DNA from: Limosilactobacillus caecicola
Lineage (GTDB): Bacteria; Bacillota; Bacilli; Lactobacillales; Lactobacillaceae
DNA length: 64,000 nucleotides
Direction of reading: 5' to 3'
Assembly (NCBI RefSeq): GCF_943192935.1
Contig: NZ_CALPCI010000001.1
Span: forward strand, 372,001 to 436,000
Below the pieces are notes generated by a model, which saw only the letters and a program-made list of their open reading frames with translations, ran no database searches and was not told the DNA's origin. The position numbers and the translations under genes are program-made. Positions 25,670 to 34,177 of this stretch are shown in pieces; position 1 is the stretch's first letter, and every line of letters starts with the position of its first letter.

Positions 25670-27136
25670 TCACAATATCGGTGACAACAACCGTGACCCG
25701 ATCTGCTTAAAACGCAACCACCACGATTGTTCCTTAAACATCTCGGGAGTGACCACCCGGCTGTTGCGGATATCATCCATGAAGATCCGCTCAAGCCGGT
25801 CAGTCGTAGCCGGGTCGTAAATAAAGCTATTAATTTCAAAGTTCAATTTAAAGCTCCGGTAATCCAAGTTTGCGGAGCCAACCGACGCCATCTTACCGTC
25901 AATCATGACGGTTTTGGCGTGCATAAAGCCGTGTTCATAATAGTAAATCGTGACCCCTTCGTTAGCCAACATTCGTGCATAATACTGCGTCGCCCGGTAG
26001 ACAAACGGGTGGTCTGGCTTGCACGGAATCATGATCCGCACATCAATCCCCGAGTGAGCCGCCACCTTTAAGGCATCAATCATACTATCGTCAGGAATCA
26101 GGTACGGTGACTGGATCCAAATATGGTCCTGGGCCGCATTAATCAACCGCAGGTAGCCAAGCTTAATCGTTTCTGATTGGGTATCTGGGCCGCTGGAAAC
26201 GATCTGCATCGGCGTTTCTCCATTTGTCACCTGAATCGGCGGGAAGAACCGACGGTAGTGCACAATCTGCTTATCGGTCCCCTGCATGGTGGCGTTCCAG
26301 TCCCGAATAAACCGTTGCTGGAGCGAATAGACGCTCCCGCCAATTAACCGAAGGTGGGTGTCACGCCAGTAGCCGAACCGGGCGACCCGCCCAAGATACT
26401 GGTCCCCGACATTAAAGCCCCCGACGTACCCAATCTTGCCGTCAATCGTCACAATTTTCCGGTGATCCCGGTAGTTGATCCGGAAGTCAAACAGGTTGCT
26501 TCGCGTCATCAAGAATTGGGCCGCTTCACCACCATTTTCCCGCAAGTGGTTATAAAAGCTTGGTTTTACCCCCCGTGATCCCCATGAATCATAGAGGACC
26601 CGGACTTCAACGCCTTCGGCCGCCTTTTGCTCTAAAATCGTCCGTAATTGGTTCCCAATTTGGTCATTATAAATCGTATAAAATTCAATATTAATGCTCT
26701 TTTTTGCCCCCTCAATGTCCTTAAACAGCTGTTCAAATAGTTTGTGACCATCATGGTAAATATCAACGTGGTTATGCCGGGTGAAAAAAGCATCATCGAG
26801 GTTTTGAAACAACATCACGGTCCGCCAGTAGGTCCGGGGCGTCTGGTGCTTCGGTTTCATCATATTAGCAAACTGCCGTTTTTGGTCTTCAATCGCCTCC
26901 GTGAGTTCCAACTGGGTGGCACTCTGGATCCGCTCCATTCGTTGCCGGGTTGGTTTCCGGCCCAAAAAGGCGTAGGCAATGAAGCCCAATACCGGAATGA
27001 GAGTTAACACCAACAACCACGCCCAGGTCGCCGCAATGTCCCGCTTTTCCCGGAAGACCGTCAAGAGGGCCGCAATTTCATTCACGAGGACGATCGTAAT
27101 GAGGGTCCATTTAATAATCTGCCACGTTAGAATCAT
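25670..27136 (-). CDS. cls: Cardiolipin synthase (phospholipase D family)
   Basis: The 488-residue membrane enzyme begins with two transmembrane helices (about 5-60) with the RPTRQRM-like basic region after them. Two HKD motifs follow: HRKIVTIDGKIGYVGG (about 225) and HAKTVMIDGKMASVGSANLD (about 405). It joins two phosphatidylglycerols into cardiolipin. AAAGGAGG precedes the ATG. Its stop codon lies 11 bases from the bgl -35 box; the leader terminator there would also stop read-through from cls. Confidence 0.95.
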   Translation of the reverse strand: MILTWQIIKWTLITIVLVNEIAALLTVFREKRDIAATWAWLLVLTLIPVLGFIAYAFLGRKPTRQRMERIQSATQLELTEAIEDQKRQFANMMKPKHQTPRTYWRTVMLFQNLDDAFFTRHNHVDIYHDGHKLFEQLFKDIEGAKKSINIEFYTIYNDQIGNQLRTILEQKAAEGVEVRVLYDSWGSRGVKPSFYNHLRENGGEAAQFLMTRSNLFDFRINYRDHRKIVTIDGKIGYVGGFNVGDQYLGRVARFGYWRDTHLRLIGGSVYSLQQRFIRDWNATMQGTDKQIVHYRRFFPPIQVTNGETPMQIVSSGPDTQSETIKLGYLRLINAAQDHIWIQSPYLIPDDSMIDALKVAAHSGIDVRIMIPCKPDHPFVYRATQYYARMLANEGVTIYYYEHGFMHAKTVMIDGKMASVGSANLDYRSFKLNFEINSFIYDPATTDRLERIFMDDIRNSRVVTPEMFKEQSWWLRFKQIGSRLLSPIL

Positions 27137-27249
27137 TACAGTCGTCCTCCTTTCCTTTGCGTCCTTATTTTAATTCTAACGCATTCTGGAGGATGAACCA
27201 ACTGACTAATTCGGGTATAATGATTCAAAATGACGACGAGGTGATCAAA

Positions 27250-27378
27250 ATGTTGCAACCAGAACTGGGGGTCGGTCAAATTCGTGCCTTCCACATGTTA
27301 TTTAATCAAAACCCGATCCTGGCAATCATCGTTTTATTAGCACTGATTGCCTTAGCGATTTACCTGAAGAACCGGTAA
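27250..27378 (+). CDS. Small 42-residue membrane protein
   Basis: A short gene starts at ATG 27250, seven bases after GAGGTG, and a TATAAT box sits at 27216-27221. A strong terminator follows directly. The product has a 15-residue polar/amphipathic start and one transmembrane helix (PILAIIVLLALIALAIYL) ending in KNR. The ribosome site, promoter and terminator around so short a frame support a real gene. It is divergent from cls and convergent with the TatD-like gene. Function is unknown. Confidence 0.7.
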   Translation: MLQPELGVGQIRAFHMLFNQNPILAIIVLLALIALAIYLKNR

Positions 27379-27393
27379 TTGCGATCCCAAACT

Positions 27394-27441
27394 AAAATCA
27401 CGGGTTCCAGTTGCGCTAATGGCAACTGGGCCCGTGATTTT
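27394..27441. terminator. Bidirectional terminator
   Basis: Outer arms AAAATCACGGG and CCCGTGATTTT enclose an inner CAGTTGC/GCAACTG stem. The hairpin separates the small membrane gene and the convergent TatD-like gene. Confidence 0.9.
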
Positions 27442-28152
27442 TTAATTCATAAAATTGTGCCAATTCAATTCGATTTGCCGTTCCAATTGACCCGGCGTCA
27501 GGTCCCGCAGTTTGGCGACAAATTGATACATTTGCTGGATTGTTTGATAATAACTCCCCTGATCCACCGGTCGATCGAGGGCCCAAGAAATGCCCTCAAA
27601 CCCATCGCTTTCGATGAACAGCTGGTCCAAAGATACCTGGCGTGCGACTGCTTGCACCGCCGGATCCTTAAAGACATCGGGTCCCACCGAAAACCAGGTG
27701 TTCGGCACCCGTAAATACTGTGCCAACAATTCGTTGGCTGAATACCAGTGCACCAACTTATGCACGCGCGGAAACTTGCGAATTGTCCTTAAGAGTTCCT
27801 CTTCGACCCCTTTGACGTGCAAGACCACCGGTTGATGATGGTCAGCCGCCGATTGGAGTTGGCACTGAAAAGCTGGCCGCTGAACCGTCAGGGGGACGGT
27901 CGTCCAGGTGTTATCCAGGCCGATTTCGCCCACGACCGCAACGTGCCGGAGCAGTTCCTCATCGAGGATCTCAGTCGCTGCCCGCCACGGGTGGATCCCG
28001 TAACTCAAGATTTGCCGTGAGCCAACTTGCTTTTTATTATTTCGATACTCTGCGTTACTAGTCGAACTAATCGTGCTGGCCATGTGATGGGCTTGCTGCA
28101 CCTGTAGAATGGCGTTTGTGGCGTCATTATGGCAATGAACATCAATATACAT
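27442..28152 (-). CDS. TatD-family metal-dependent hydrolase
   Basis: The 236-residue protein shows the TatD metal ligands in order: HCH near the start, GEIGLD (about 95), HVKG (about 129), HWYS (about 151) and the terminal ESD (about 187). The family contains magnesium-dependent DNases; this protein is a little shorter than the usual 255-260 residues and rather divergent (HWYS in place of HCFSG). Its ATG overlaps the stop codon of the YkoE-type gene (TAATG), so the two are co-transcribed under the TPP riboswitch. Confidence 0.88.
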   Translation of the reverse strand: MYIDVHCHNDATNAILQVQQAHHMASTISSTSNAEYRNNKKQVGSRQILSYGIHPWRAATEILDEELLRHVAVVGEIGLDNTWTTVPLTVQRPAFQCQLQSAADHHQPVVLHVKGVEEELLRTIRKFPRVHKLVHWYSANELLAQYLRVPNTWFSVGPDVFKDPAVQAVARQVSLDQLFIESDGFEGISWALDRPVDQGSYYQTIQQMYQFVAKLRDLTPGQLERQIELNWHNFMN

Positions 28153-28730
28153 TATTGCACCTGTGGTGACAGGCTCTTATCAAGCAGGTTCATGATCAAT
28201 TTAACGAGTACCCCGTCGAAAACTAACGACGACAATGCTCCGGTGATAAACATTGCCACTTGAAGGCCCACACCAAAGTGGTTCCACCCATAAATAAAGT
28301 ATGACGGAATAAAGCCGCCGAGGTGAGCACCAAAGGATCCCAACAGGACGCTACCCCAGCTACATTTGGCGTAACGCGCTTTTTTCGGGAAAAAGCCCAG
28401 TTCGTTCCCGGCTCCCTGGATGAGGCCTTCCATAATCGTTAGGGCGCCCCATTGACCGCCGAGGAACATTTCAATCATTGAGGCAATGGTTTCCCCCACC
28501 ACTGACGAGCCAATCGTGGGTACCAGGTAGATTGAGATTGGTCCAGCCATGTACCAGAGCCCTGACAGAACGGTGTCCACCAGAGGACCGATTCCCAGCG
28601 GGGTTAAGAGGGCCTTCACAAAGTTGTAGACCGTATTGATCAGCAACATGTAGATGACCCCAAAGAGGATCCCCACGAGGGCGACCCGAATGACCGATGC
28701 AAGATTCCAGTGTGTATAACGTTTAAACAT
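28152..28730 (-). CDS. ykoE: ECF transporter S component, YkoE type (thiamine precursor)
   Basis: The 192-residue integral membrane protein matches YkoE, the substrate-binding subunit for hydroxymethylpyrimidine or thiamine in ECF transport. It has about five to six hydrophobic helices and the WYMAGPISIYLVPTIGSS region. The chosen ATG at 28730 is six bases behind AAGGAG; a longer frame to 28751 lacks such a site. A TPP riboswitch upstream supports a role in thiamine supply. No ECF ATPase genes are adjacent, so it probably uses a shared EcfAAT module. Confidence 0.88.
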   Translation of the reverse strand: MFKRYTHWNLASVIRVALVGILFGVIYMLLINTVYNFVKALLTPLGIGPLVDTVLSGLWYMAGPISIYLVPTIGSSVVGETIASMIEMFLGGQWGALTIMEGLIQGAGNELGFFPKKARYAKCSWGSVLLGSFGAHLGGFIPSYFIYGWNHFGVGLQVAMFITGALSSLVFDGVLVKLIMNLLDKSLSPQVQ

Positions 28731-28772
28731 TTTTCGCTCCTTTTCTATCATGTCTAAAACAACGTTGATACT

Positions 28773-28802
28773 GAAAAAGGCTCCCCCATCATGGAGAAGC
28801 CA
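28773..28802 (-). terminator. Terminator in the TPP riboswitch leader
   Basis: A 9-bp stem with G-U pairs followed by TTTTTC on the minus strand lies between the aptamer and the ykoE start. It would be the expression platform. Confidence 0.8.
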
Positions 28803-28834
28803 TTACCGAAATTCAAAATCGCATCGAATAATTG

Positions 28835-28910
28835 CTGTCTCCCTCCGCTAGTATTAACTAGATCAGGTTCTATGGGTATTTCTCAGCTAAGTTAATAGCA
28901 CCCCAGACAG
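28835..28910 (-). promoter_or_regulatory. TPP riboswitch (THI element)
   Basis: The aptamer shows GGGGTGC, CTGAGA...ACCC and GAACCTGATCTAGTTAATACT, followed by GCGGAGGGA. P1 is AGACAG/CTGTCT (28910-28905 with 28840-28835). It senses thiamine pyrophosphate and turns off the YkoE-TatD transcript. Confidence 0.95.
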
Positions 28911-28931
28911 GTTCACTTTTTTACATCGACG

Positions 28932-28960
28932 ATCATATCATAATTCATTCCCCCACGCAA
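28932..28960 (-). promoter_or_regulatory. Promoter of the TPP riboswitch transcript
   Basis: Minus-strand TTGCGT (28960-28955) and TATGAT (28937-28932) are spaced by 17 nt. Confidence 0.75.
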
Positions 28961-28992
28961 AAGGCGGCCTGCTCGTGTGAGCAGACCGCCTT
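28959..28992 (-). terminator. Intrinsic terminator of clpL
   Basis: A 14-bp stem with one mismatch and a four-base loop is followed by TTTT on the minus strand; these Ts form part of the next promoter. Confidence 0.8.
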
Positions 28993-29006
28993 CGATTACC
29001 TAACGA

Positions 29007-31199
29007 CTAGTCCTTGTCGTCAGCTTTTTTATCATCTTGAGCATCGTCCTTGTCAGCCGTATATTCTTTGCTGTCGTCTTTTTCAGCATCCTTAGCATCG
29101 ACAATTTCGAGCTTGCCATCCTTCATTTCAGCCACCAAGTGCTTTGCATCAAGGTGGTCAAGGTAGTAATCAGTAACCTTGTCACGGATTTGTTGTTCGA
29201 TAACCCGCCGAAGTGGACGAGCACCCATGGCTTCGTCGTATCCTTCATCAATCAGGAATTGCTTAGCCGTTGGGGTAACCTTCACGTCCATGCCCTTCTT
29301 AGCCAACGTCTTGTTAACGTCAGCGATCATCAAGTCAACGATCTTTTGCAAGTCGTCCTTCGTCAAGCTGTGGAATTCAACGATGGCGTTGAACCGGTTC
29401 AAGAATTCTGGACGGAAGTACGTGGTCAACTTCTTGATCAAGTCTTCTTCATCCGCTTCGTCACCAAGCTTAACTGGTGCGTCGTTGGAGTAGCCGGCGT
29501 TGGAAGTTGCGATGATCACCGTGTTCTTGAAGTCCACGGTGTTCCCTTGACCGTCAGTCAAGCGACCATCATCCAAGACTTGGAGAAGTAAGGTAATCAC
29601 TTGTGGATTTGCCTTTTCAATTTCATCTAAGAGAATGATGGAGTATGGGTGACGACGAACTTTTTCCGTCAAGGTGTTGGAGTTGTCATCGTAACCAACG
29701 TAACCAGCAGTGGTCCCGATCAACTTGGAAACGGCTGTCCGGTCGGAGTATTCAGACATGTCTAACCGGATAATGTCGTTCTTGGAACCAAACATGTCGA
29801 GGGCTAATTGCTTAGCAAGTTCAGTCTTACCAACCCCAGTTGGCCCAACGAAGAGGAAGCTACCGATTGGCCGGTTGCCTTCGTCAAAGCCAGCCCGGTT
29901 CCGCCGAATGGCCCGGGCAACGGCTTCAACCGCTTCGTCTTGGCCAATGACCTTGCCTTCCAGACGCTTGTCCATTTCCTTCAAACGTTGAACGTCACTA
30001 GCACCGATCTTGGAAACCGGAATCCCAGTCATTTGTTCAACGGCCTTGGCAACGTCTTCAGGAGTAGCCGTAACTTCTTCTTGCTTGGAGTGATCCTTGA
30101 TTTGGTTCTTCAAATCAGCAATCTTTTCCTTCGCATCTTGGGCTGCCTTGTAGTCTTCCTTCTTAGCAGCGTCCTTTTGCTTTTGTTCTTCCTTTTCAAT
30201 TTCCTTTTCGATTTCCTTGACGTCCTTCACTGGGTGTTGAGCAGCCAGGTGAGCAGCCGTCATATCGATTAAGTCAATTGCCTTGTCAGGTAATGACCGT
30301 TGTGGAATGTATTGAACGGAGTAGTCCACTGCCGCTTGGAGCACGTCGTCAGGCAACTTAACGTTGTGGTGACGTTCGTAAAGGTCGCGAATTCCCTTCA
30401 AGATGGCTAACGTATCAGCCTTGCTTGGGGCGTTCACAGTAACCGGGTTGAACCGCCGTGCTAAGGCAGCGTCCTTCATAATCGTGTTCCGGTATTCGTC
30501 TTGGGTGGTTGCACCGATCACCGTGATTTCACCACGGGAAAGAGCCGGCTTAATAATGTCAGCCATTCCCTTGGAACCACTAGAGTCACCAGTCGAACCA
30601 GCACCAATAATTTGGTGAATTTCATCGAAGAAGAGGATGATGTTACCGGCCTTCTTGACTTCGTCAACCAGCTTTTGCATGTTTTCTTCGAAGCTTCCAC
30701 GGTATTGCGTCCCAGCTTCCAAACCGGAAATGTCGATACTGATGATTTCCTTATCCTTGATTGGTGCAGGAACGTCACCAGAAACGATAGCTTGGGCTAA
30801 GCCTTCAACAACCGCAGTCTTACCAACCCCGGCATCACCAACCAGCACAGGGTTATTCTTTGTCCGCCGACTCAAAATTTCGGCAGTTTCTTGAATTTCT
30901 TTGTTACGACCAATGACAGGGTCCAATTCACCTTGGCGAGCTTCTTCCGTCAAGTTCCGGCCTAACTTGTGGATAATGCTATCCTTACCTTCATTTGGTT
31001 GTTGGCCTGGTTGTTGTGGTGCAGCCCCACCAGGCAATTGACCAGTTTGCCGGTATTGTGCAAACTCTTCTGGCGTTACTTCCCGACCATTGATCAGGTA
31101 ACGACGGTTGTCAGAGTTGAAACCGTTCATGCCACCCATCAATTGGTTAAAGATGTCATTCATGTCGTTGTCAAATGGATCTCTTGGATTTTGTGCCAT
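29007..31199 (-). CDS. clpL: ClpL-type HSP100 ATPase
   Basis: The 730-residue protein has two AAA+ modules, with Walker A GDAGVGKT (about 121) and GPTGVGKT (about 449), and a coiled-coil middle region rich in Lys/Glu (about 330-395). The short N-terminal region is Asn/Gln/Gly-rich with no Clp-N repeats, which distinguishes ClpL from ClpC/ClpB. The C-terminus is an acidic Asp/Lys/Glu tail. It disaggregates proteins in heat and acid stress. TGGGAGG precedes the ATG. A degenerate CtsR-like box lies upstream. Confidence 0.93.
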   Translation of the reverse strand: MAQNPRDPFDNDMNDIFNQLMGGMNGFNSDNRRYLINGREVTPEEFAQYRQTGQLPGGAAPQQPGQQPNEGKDSIIHKLGRNLTEEARQGELDPVIGRNKEIQETAEILSRRTKNNPVLVGDAGVGKTAVVEGLAQAIVSGDVPAPIKDKEIISIDISGLEAGTQYRGSFEENMQKLVDEVKKAGNIILFFDEIHQIIGAGSTGDSSGSKGMADIIKPALSRGEITVIGATTQDEYRNTIMKDAALARRFNPVTVNAPSKADTLAILKGIRDLYERHHNVKLPDDVLQAAVDYSVQYIPQRSLPDKAIDLIDMTAAHLAAQHPVKDVKEIEKEIEKEEQKQKDAAKKEDYKAAQDAKEKIADLKNQIKDHSKQEEVTATPEDVAKAVEQMTGIPVSKIGASDVQRLKEMDKRLEGKVIGQDEAVEAVARAIRRNRAGFDEGNRPIGSFLFVGPTGVGKTELAKQLALDMFGSKNDIIRLDMSEYSDRTAVSKLIGTTAGYVGYDDNSNTLTEKVRRHPYSIILLDEIEKANPQVITLLLQVLDDGRLTDGQGNTVDFKNTVIIATSNAGYSNDAPVKLGDEADEEDLIKKLTTYFRPEFLNRFNAIVEFHSLTKDDLQKIVDLMIADVNKTLAKKGMDVKVTPTAKQFLIDEGYDEAMGARPLRRVIEQQIRDKVTDYYLDHLDAKHLVAEMKDGKLEIVDAKDAEKDDSKEYTADKDDAQDDKKADDKD

Positions 31200-31271
31200 A
31201 ATTCATTCCTCCCATTGAATTTGATTCTCTTTTTAAGTTTATTTCAGGTTAAAAACGATGTCCAAAATATC

Positions 31272-31288
31272 GGCTACCTATTTTGACC
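31272..31288 (-). promoter_or_regulatory. Degenerate CtsR-type operator before clpL
   Basis: Minus strand GGTCAAA-ATA-GGTAGCC: the first half matches the CtsR heptad exactly and the second only in GGT. It overlaps the end of the small regulator gene. A candidate promoter TTGGAC-18-TAAACT follows it. Confidence 0.45.
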
Positions 31289-31516
31289 CTACTCGTCTTG
31301 TAAGTAGTTTTCTTCGAGGTCTCGTAAGACCTCCCACATCTGGAGATGTTGCGCTTTGGCAATTGCATCCAAATCGCGCAAGTTCAAAGATGTGGCACTC
31401 GATTGCTGCTTATTAAAAGACTTATGTAAAGTGGTGTAGCCGTATCCGGAGCTTTTGGCGACGCGATAAATCGTCAAATGATTTGCATCAAGATATGATT
31501 TGATATTCACCCGCAT
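31289..31516 (-). CDS. Small helix-turn-helix DNA-binding protein
   Basis: The 75-residue protein has a Cro/XRE-like fold: YLDANHLTIYRVAKSSGYGYTTLH-like helices at about 8-32 form the helix-turn-helix, and LRDLDAIAKAQHLQMWEVL the last helix. It contains no other domain. AAAGGAAGTGAG precedes ATG 31516. A perfect inverted repeat ACTTGTG-6 nt-CACAAGT overlaps its promoter, so it probably represses itself. It lies directly upstream of clpL, 90 bases apart, and may regulate or be co-transcribed with it. Confidence 0.75.
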   Translation of the reverse strand: MRVNIKSYLDANHLTIYRVAKSSGYGYTTLHKSFNKQQSSATSLNLRDLDAIAKAQHLQMWEVLRDLEENYLQDE

Positions 31517-31542
31517 TACCGCTCACTTCCTTTACGATTATC

Positions 31543-31572
31543 ATTATATCATACTTGTGGAATAACACAAGT
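31543..31572 (-). promoter_or_regulatory. Promoter and palindromic operator of the small regulator gene
   Basis: Minus-strand TTGTGT (31570-31565) and TATAAT (31548-31543) are 16 nt apart. The perfect repeat ACTTGTG/CACAAGT (31553-31559 and 31566-31572) covers the -35 and the spacer. Confidence 0.75.
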
Positions 31573-31689
31573 GTAATATATGAAAAATGTGAATTATTTT
31601 TTACTGATAACCAAAGAAAAATAATAAGAAAATAGACAATTATTTCAGGCCTTTCTGCACCCCGCTTTCATAATTTTTTAATCCTCTTG

Positions 31690-31717
31690 TTGACATTTCT
31701 TAAAATTAGATTAGAAT
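31690..31717 (+). promoter_or_regulatory. Promoter of the aromatic attenuator operon
   Basis: TTGACA (31690-31695) and TAGAAT (31712-31717) are separated by 16 nt. The start of transcription is expected near 31724, shortly before the leader-peptide ribosome site. Confidence 0.85.
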
Positions 31718-31747
31718 ATAGACAATCAAATTAGAGAGGTTCACAAA

Positions 31748-31816
31748 ATGACTGCATTAAATTATCTTCATGTAAATAATGCGTTTTATTACTGGTTCTG
31801 GAACTCCATCTCCTAG
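31748..31816 (+). CDS. Aromatic leader peptide (attenuation)
   Basis: A 22-codon frame starts at ATG 31748, eight bases after GAGAGG, and ends with TAG 31814-31816. Codons 13-18 (31784-31801) read FYYWFW, six aromatic residues in a row, with a further Tyr at codon 6. It lies between a strong promoter and a terminator and precedes an aminotransferase gene. These are the features of a ribosome-stalling leader that measures charged tRNA-Phe, tRNA-Tyr and tRNA-Trp. No T-box motif is present here. The peptide itself probably has no other function. Confidence 0.85.
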   Translation: MTALNYLHVNNAFYYWFWNSIS

Positions 31817-31945
31817 AGTCAGTAGCATTTTGTGATGGCTTCTAGGATCTCTACATCCGGAAGCCGACCAACCTTAATTTGGCATACTACCATTTAAGAA
31901 CAGAGCGCTCCCGGGTGTTGCACAACATGCAACCCCGGGATTTTT
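31806..31945 (+). promoter_or_regulatory. Transcription attenuator: switching helices and terminator
   Basis: Helix 1 pairs TCCTAGA (31811-31817, at the leader stop codon) with TCTAGGA (31841-31847). Helix 2 pairs GGCTTC (31837-31842) with GAAGCC (31860-31865) plus GGAT/ATCC inside, and is exclusive with helix 1. An antiterminator pairs ACATCCGG (31853-31860) with CCGGGTGT (31911-31918). The terminator pairs 31909-31921 with 31929-31940, 12 bp with one bulged T, followed by five T. A ribosome at the stop codon would mask helix 1 and allow termination. A ribosome stalled on aromatic codons would allow helix 1, free the antiterminator and permit read-through. Confidence 0.8.
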
Positions 31946-31965
31946 ATTTAAGGAGGACATTTACC

Positions 31966-33147
31966 ATGCCAGAAATGAAAGCTAGTTTAAGTCAACAATT
32001 CAATACCAACCTTACCCGCGTGCAACCAACCCCGATCCGAACTTTTGATTACAAGGCCAGTAAAATCCCTGAAATCGTCAAATTAACCCTTGGCGAACCC
32101 GACTTCAACGTTCCTGAAGTTGCCAAAGAAGCCGCCATCGACAGTATCAAGGATAATGATTCCCACTATTCTGCTGGCTCCGGGACACCAGCCTTACGGA
32201 CTGCCATCTCCCATTACCTTAAGGATCGTTACGACCTTGATTACGACGCCGAGACCGAAATTGCCGTGACAATCGGGGCAACGGAAGCCATCTATGCTTC
32301 GTTATTCGCCATCATCAACAAGGGCGACCAGGTCTTGATTCCCACCCCGACATTCCCGCTTTACGAATCAGTCGTCAACCTGCTGGGTGGTGAAGCCATC
32401 AATATCGACACCAGTGCCAACAACTTTGTCCTGAGCCCAGAAATGTTAAAGCAGGCCCTCGCTGACCACGACCATGTCAAAGCAATCGTCCTGAATTACC
32501 CTTCTAACCCGACTGGGGTCACCTACTCGGCAGACCAATTAAAGGCCCTTGCTGATGTGCTGGCCGACACTAACTTGATTGTGATCGCTGACGAAATCTA
32601 CTCCGAATTAATTTACGGTGGCCACCATACTTCAATTGCCAAGTTCATCCCTGGTCAAACTGTGGTCTTAAACGGGGCCTCCAAGTCGGGAGCCATGACT
32701 GGTTACCGGATTGGCTTCATGGCAGCACCAGCAGAATTAATGAAACGCCTCGGCATGGTTCACTCCATCATGATTACGTCTCCATCCGATCCAGCGATGG
32801 CCGCGGCAATTCCAGTCTTTGATAGTGAAGCAGGGAAACAAGCCACCTTGGATATGAAGGATGCTTACGAAAAGCGGCGTGACTACATCGTCGCTGCATT
32901 GCAAAAGCTTGGTTTCACGGTTGCCACTCCACACGGGGCTTTCTACGTTTTCGCTAAGCTGCCAGCTGATCAAGGAACCGATGATGTGAAATTTGCGACC
33001 CGGTTAGCCGAAGAAGGCAAGGTGGCGGTCATTCCAGGCTCATACTTTGGTGATGGTGGTGAAGGCTTCCTTCGGTTAAGCTACGCCACGAGCATGGAAA
33101 ACATCAAATTAGCCGTTGAACGAATTAAAACAATGTTAGGTAAATAA
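31966..33147 (+). CDS. Class I aminotransferase, probably aromatic (AraT/PatA-like)
   Basis: The 393-residue PLP enzyme shows NYPSNPTG (about 179), the cofactor Asp in IADEIY and the PLP lysine in NGASKSGAMTGYR (about 237). It belongs to the aspartate aminotransferase Igamma/AraT/PatA group. AAGGAGG lies ten bases before ATG 31966. An upstream open extension falls inside the attenuator and is not used. The aromatic leader peptide is the main reason to infer Phe/Tyr/Trp and arylpyruvates as substrates. It is the first gene of a three-gene operon. Confidence 0.9.
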   Translation: MPEMKASLSQQFNTNLTRVQPTPIRTFDYKASKIPEIVKLTLGEPDFNVPEVAKEAAIDSIKDNDSHYSAGSGTPALRTAISHYLKDRYDLDYDAETEIAVTIGATEAIYASLFAIINKGDQVLIPTPTFPLYESVVNLLGGEAINIDTSANNFVLSPEMLKQALADHDHVKAIVLNYPSNPTGVTYSADQLKALADVLADTNLIVIADEIYSELIYGGHHTSIAKFIPGQTVVLNGASKSGAMTGYRIGFMAAPAELMKRLGMVHSIMITSPSDPAMAAAIPVFDSEAGKQATLDMKDAYEKRRDYIVAALQKLGFTVATPHGAFYVFAKLPADQGTDDVKFATRLAEEGKVAVIPGSYFGDGGEGFLRLSYATSMENIKLAVERIKTMLGK

Positions 33148-33163
33148 GAAAGGTGAATTAACA

Positions 33164-34159
33164 ATGACGAAAATTTTAATGACCAGTGTCCGTCCTGATG
33201 AGGCAAAGGCCATCAACGAATTTGCAGCAAAGAACGGTGTTGAAATCATTACGACTGCCAAACCGTTCATTGATGACGAAGCAATTGCCATGACTAAGGG
33301 CATGGATGGTTTAGTAATTCAACAACATGCCAAGGTGCCGGACAACGCCTACGCAGCACTAAAAGCAAACGGACTAAAACAAATTAGTACCCGGACTGCC
33401 GGTGTTGATACCATTAACATTCCCTTAGCACACGAAAATGGGTTAAAAGTTACCAACGTACCTGCTTACTCACCACGGAGTGTCGCCGAACACGCCCTCA
33501 TGCAAACCTTCCGCCTGCTCCGTAATACTTACGCCTTTGACCATCGCGTAGCGGAAAATGATTACCGGTGGGCCGGTCTACAAGCAACCGAAATTCACTC
33601 CGCCACGATTGGGATTATTGGAGTTGGCCGGATCGGTGGGACCCTCGCTAAGTTATTAAAGGCCCTTGACGCCCGGGTGCTCGGTTACGATGTTAAACCA
33701 CGTGAAGAAATGAAGGGAATTGTGGAATACGTTTCGAAGGAAGAGCTACTGAAGCAATCAGATGTCGTTTCCCTCCACGTTGATTTGAATGACACTTCTA
33801 AGGGCCTCATGACGATCGATGATTTCAAACTCATGAAGCCGACAGCCGGACTGGTCAATGCTAGTCGGGGTCCCGTCGTCGTCACGAAGGACCTCGTGAC
33901 GGCCTTGAAGAACAAGGAAATCGCTGCTGCTGCCCTGGATACTGTAGAAGGTGAAGAACACATCTTCAACCAGGATCATCGTCAAGATGGCCTGGCTGCA
34001 GAACCCCTGGTCGAAGAGCTCCACGCAATGGACAACGTCATTTTGACACCACACATTGCCTTCTTTACAAATATCGCCGTGCAAAACATGGTTGATATTT
34101 CATTAACTGACGTTTTGACAATTTTAGCTGGTAACGAATCGCCCCACGAATGCAAATAA
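33164..34159 (+). CDS. D-2-hydroxyacid dehydrogenase (D-lactate/D-hydroxyisocaproate type)
   Basis: The 331-residue enzyme has the NAD motif GVGRIGG (about 149-155) and the catalytic Arg in NASRGP (about 231), Glu in the VEGEEHIF region and His in LTPHIAFFTN (about 293). This layout is that of fermentative D-LDH and D-HicDH of lactobacilli. Given the aminotransferase upstream, it probably interconverts aryl- or branched 2-keto acids and D-2-hydroxy acids, such as phenylpyruvate and D-phenyllactate. It lies 16 nt after the aminotransferase, with AAAGGTGA as ribosome site. Confidence 0.9.
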   Translation: MTKILMTSVRPDEAKAINEFAAKNGVEIITTAKPFIDDEAIAMTKGMDGLVIQQHAKVPDNAYAALKANGLKQISTRTAGVDTINIPLAHENGLKVTNVPAYSPRSVAEHALMQTFRLLRNTYAFDHRVAENDYRWAGLQATEIHSATIGIIGVGRIGGTLAKLLKALDARVLGYDVKPREEMKGIVEYVSKEELLKQSDVVSLHVDLNDTSKGLMTIDDFKLMKPTAGLVNASRGPVVVTKDLVTALKNKEIAAAALDTVEGEEHIFNQDHRQDGLAAEPLVEELHAMDNVILTPHIAFFTNIAVQNMVDISLTDVLTILAGNESPHECK

Positions 34160-34177
34160 TTAAATGAGGAGATTATT

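Noticed and set aside
31879-31965. N-terminal extension of the aminotransferase
   Set aside because: The in-frame extension runs through the attenuator helices and terminator and lacks a ribosome site; AAGGAGG points to ATG 31966.
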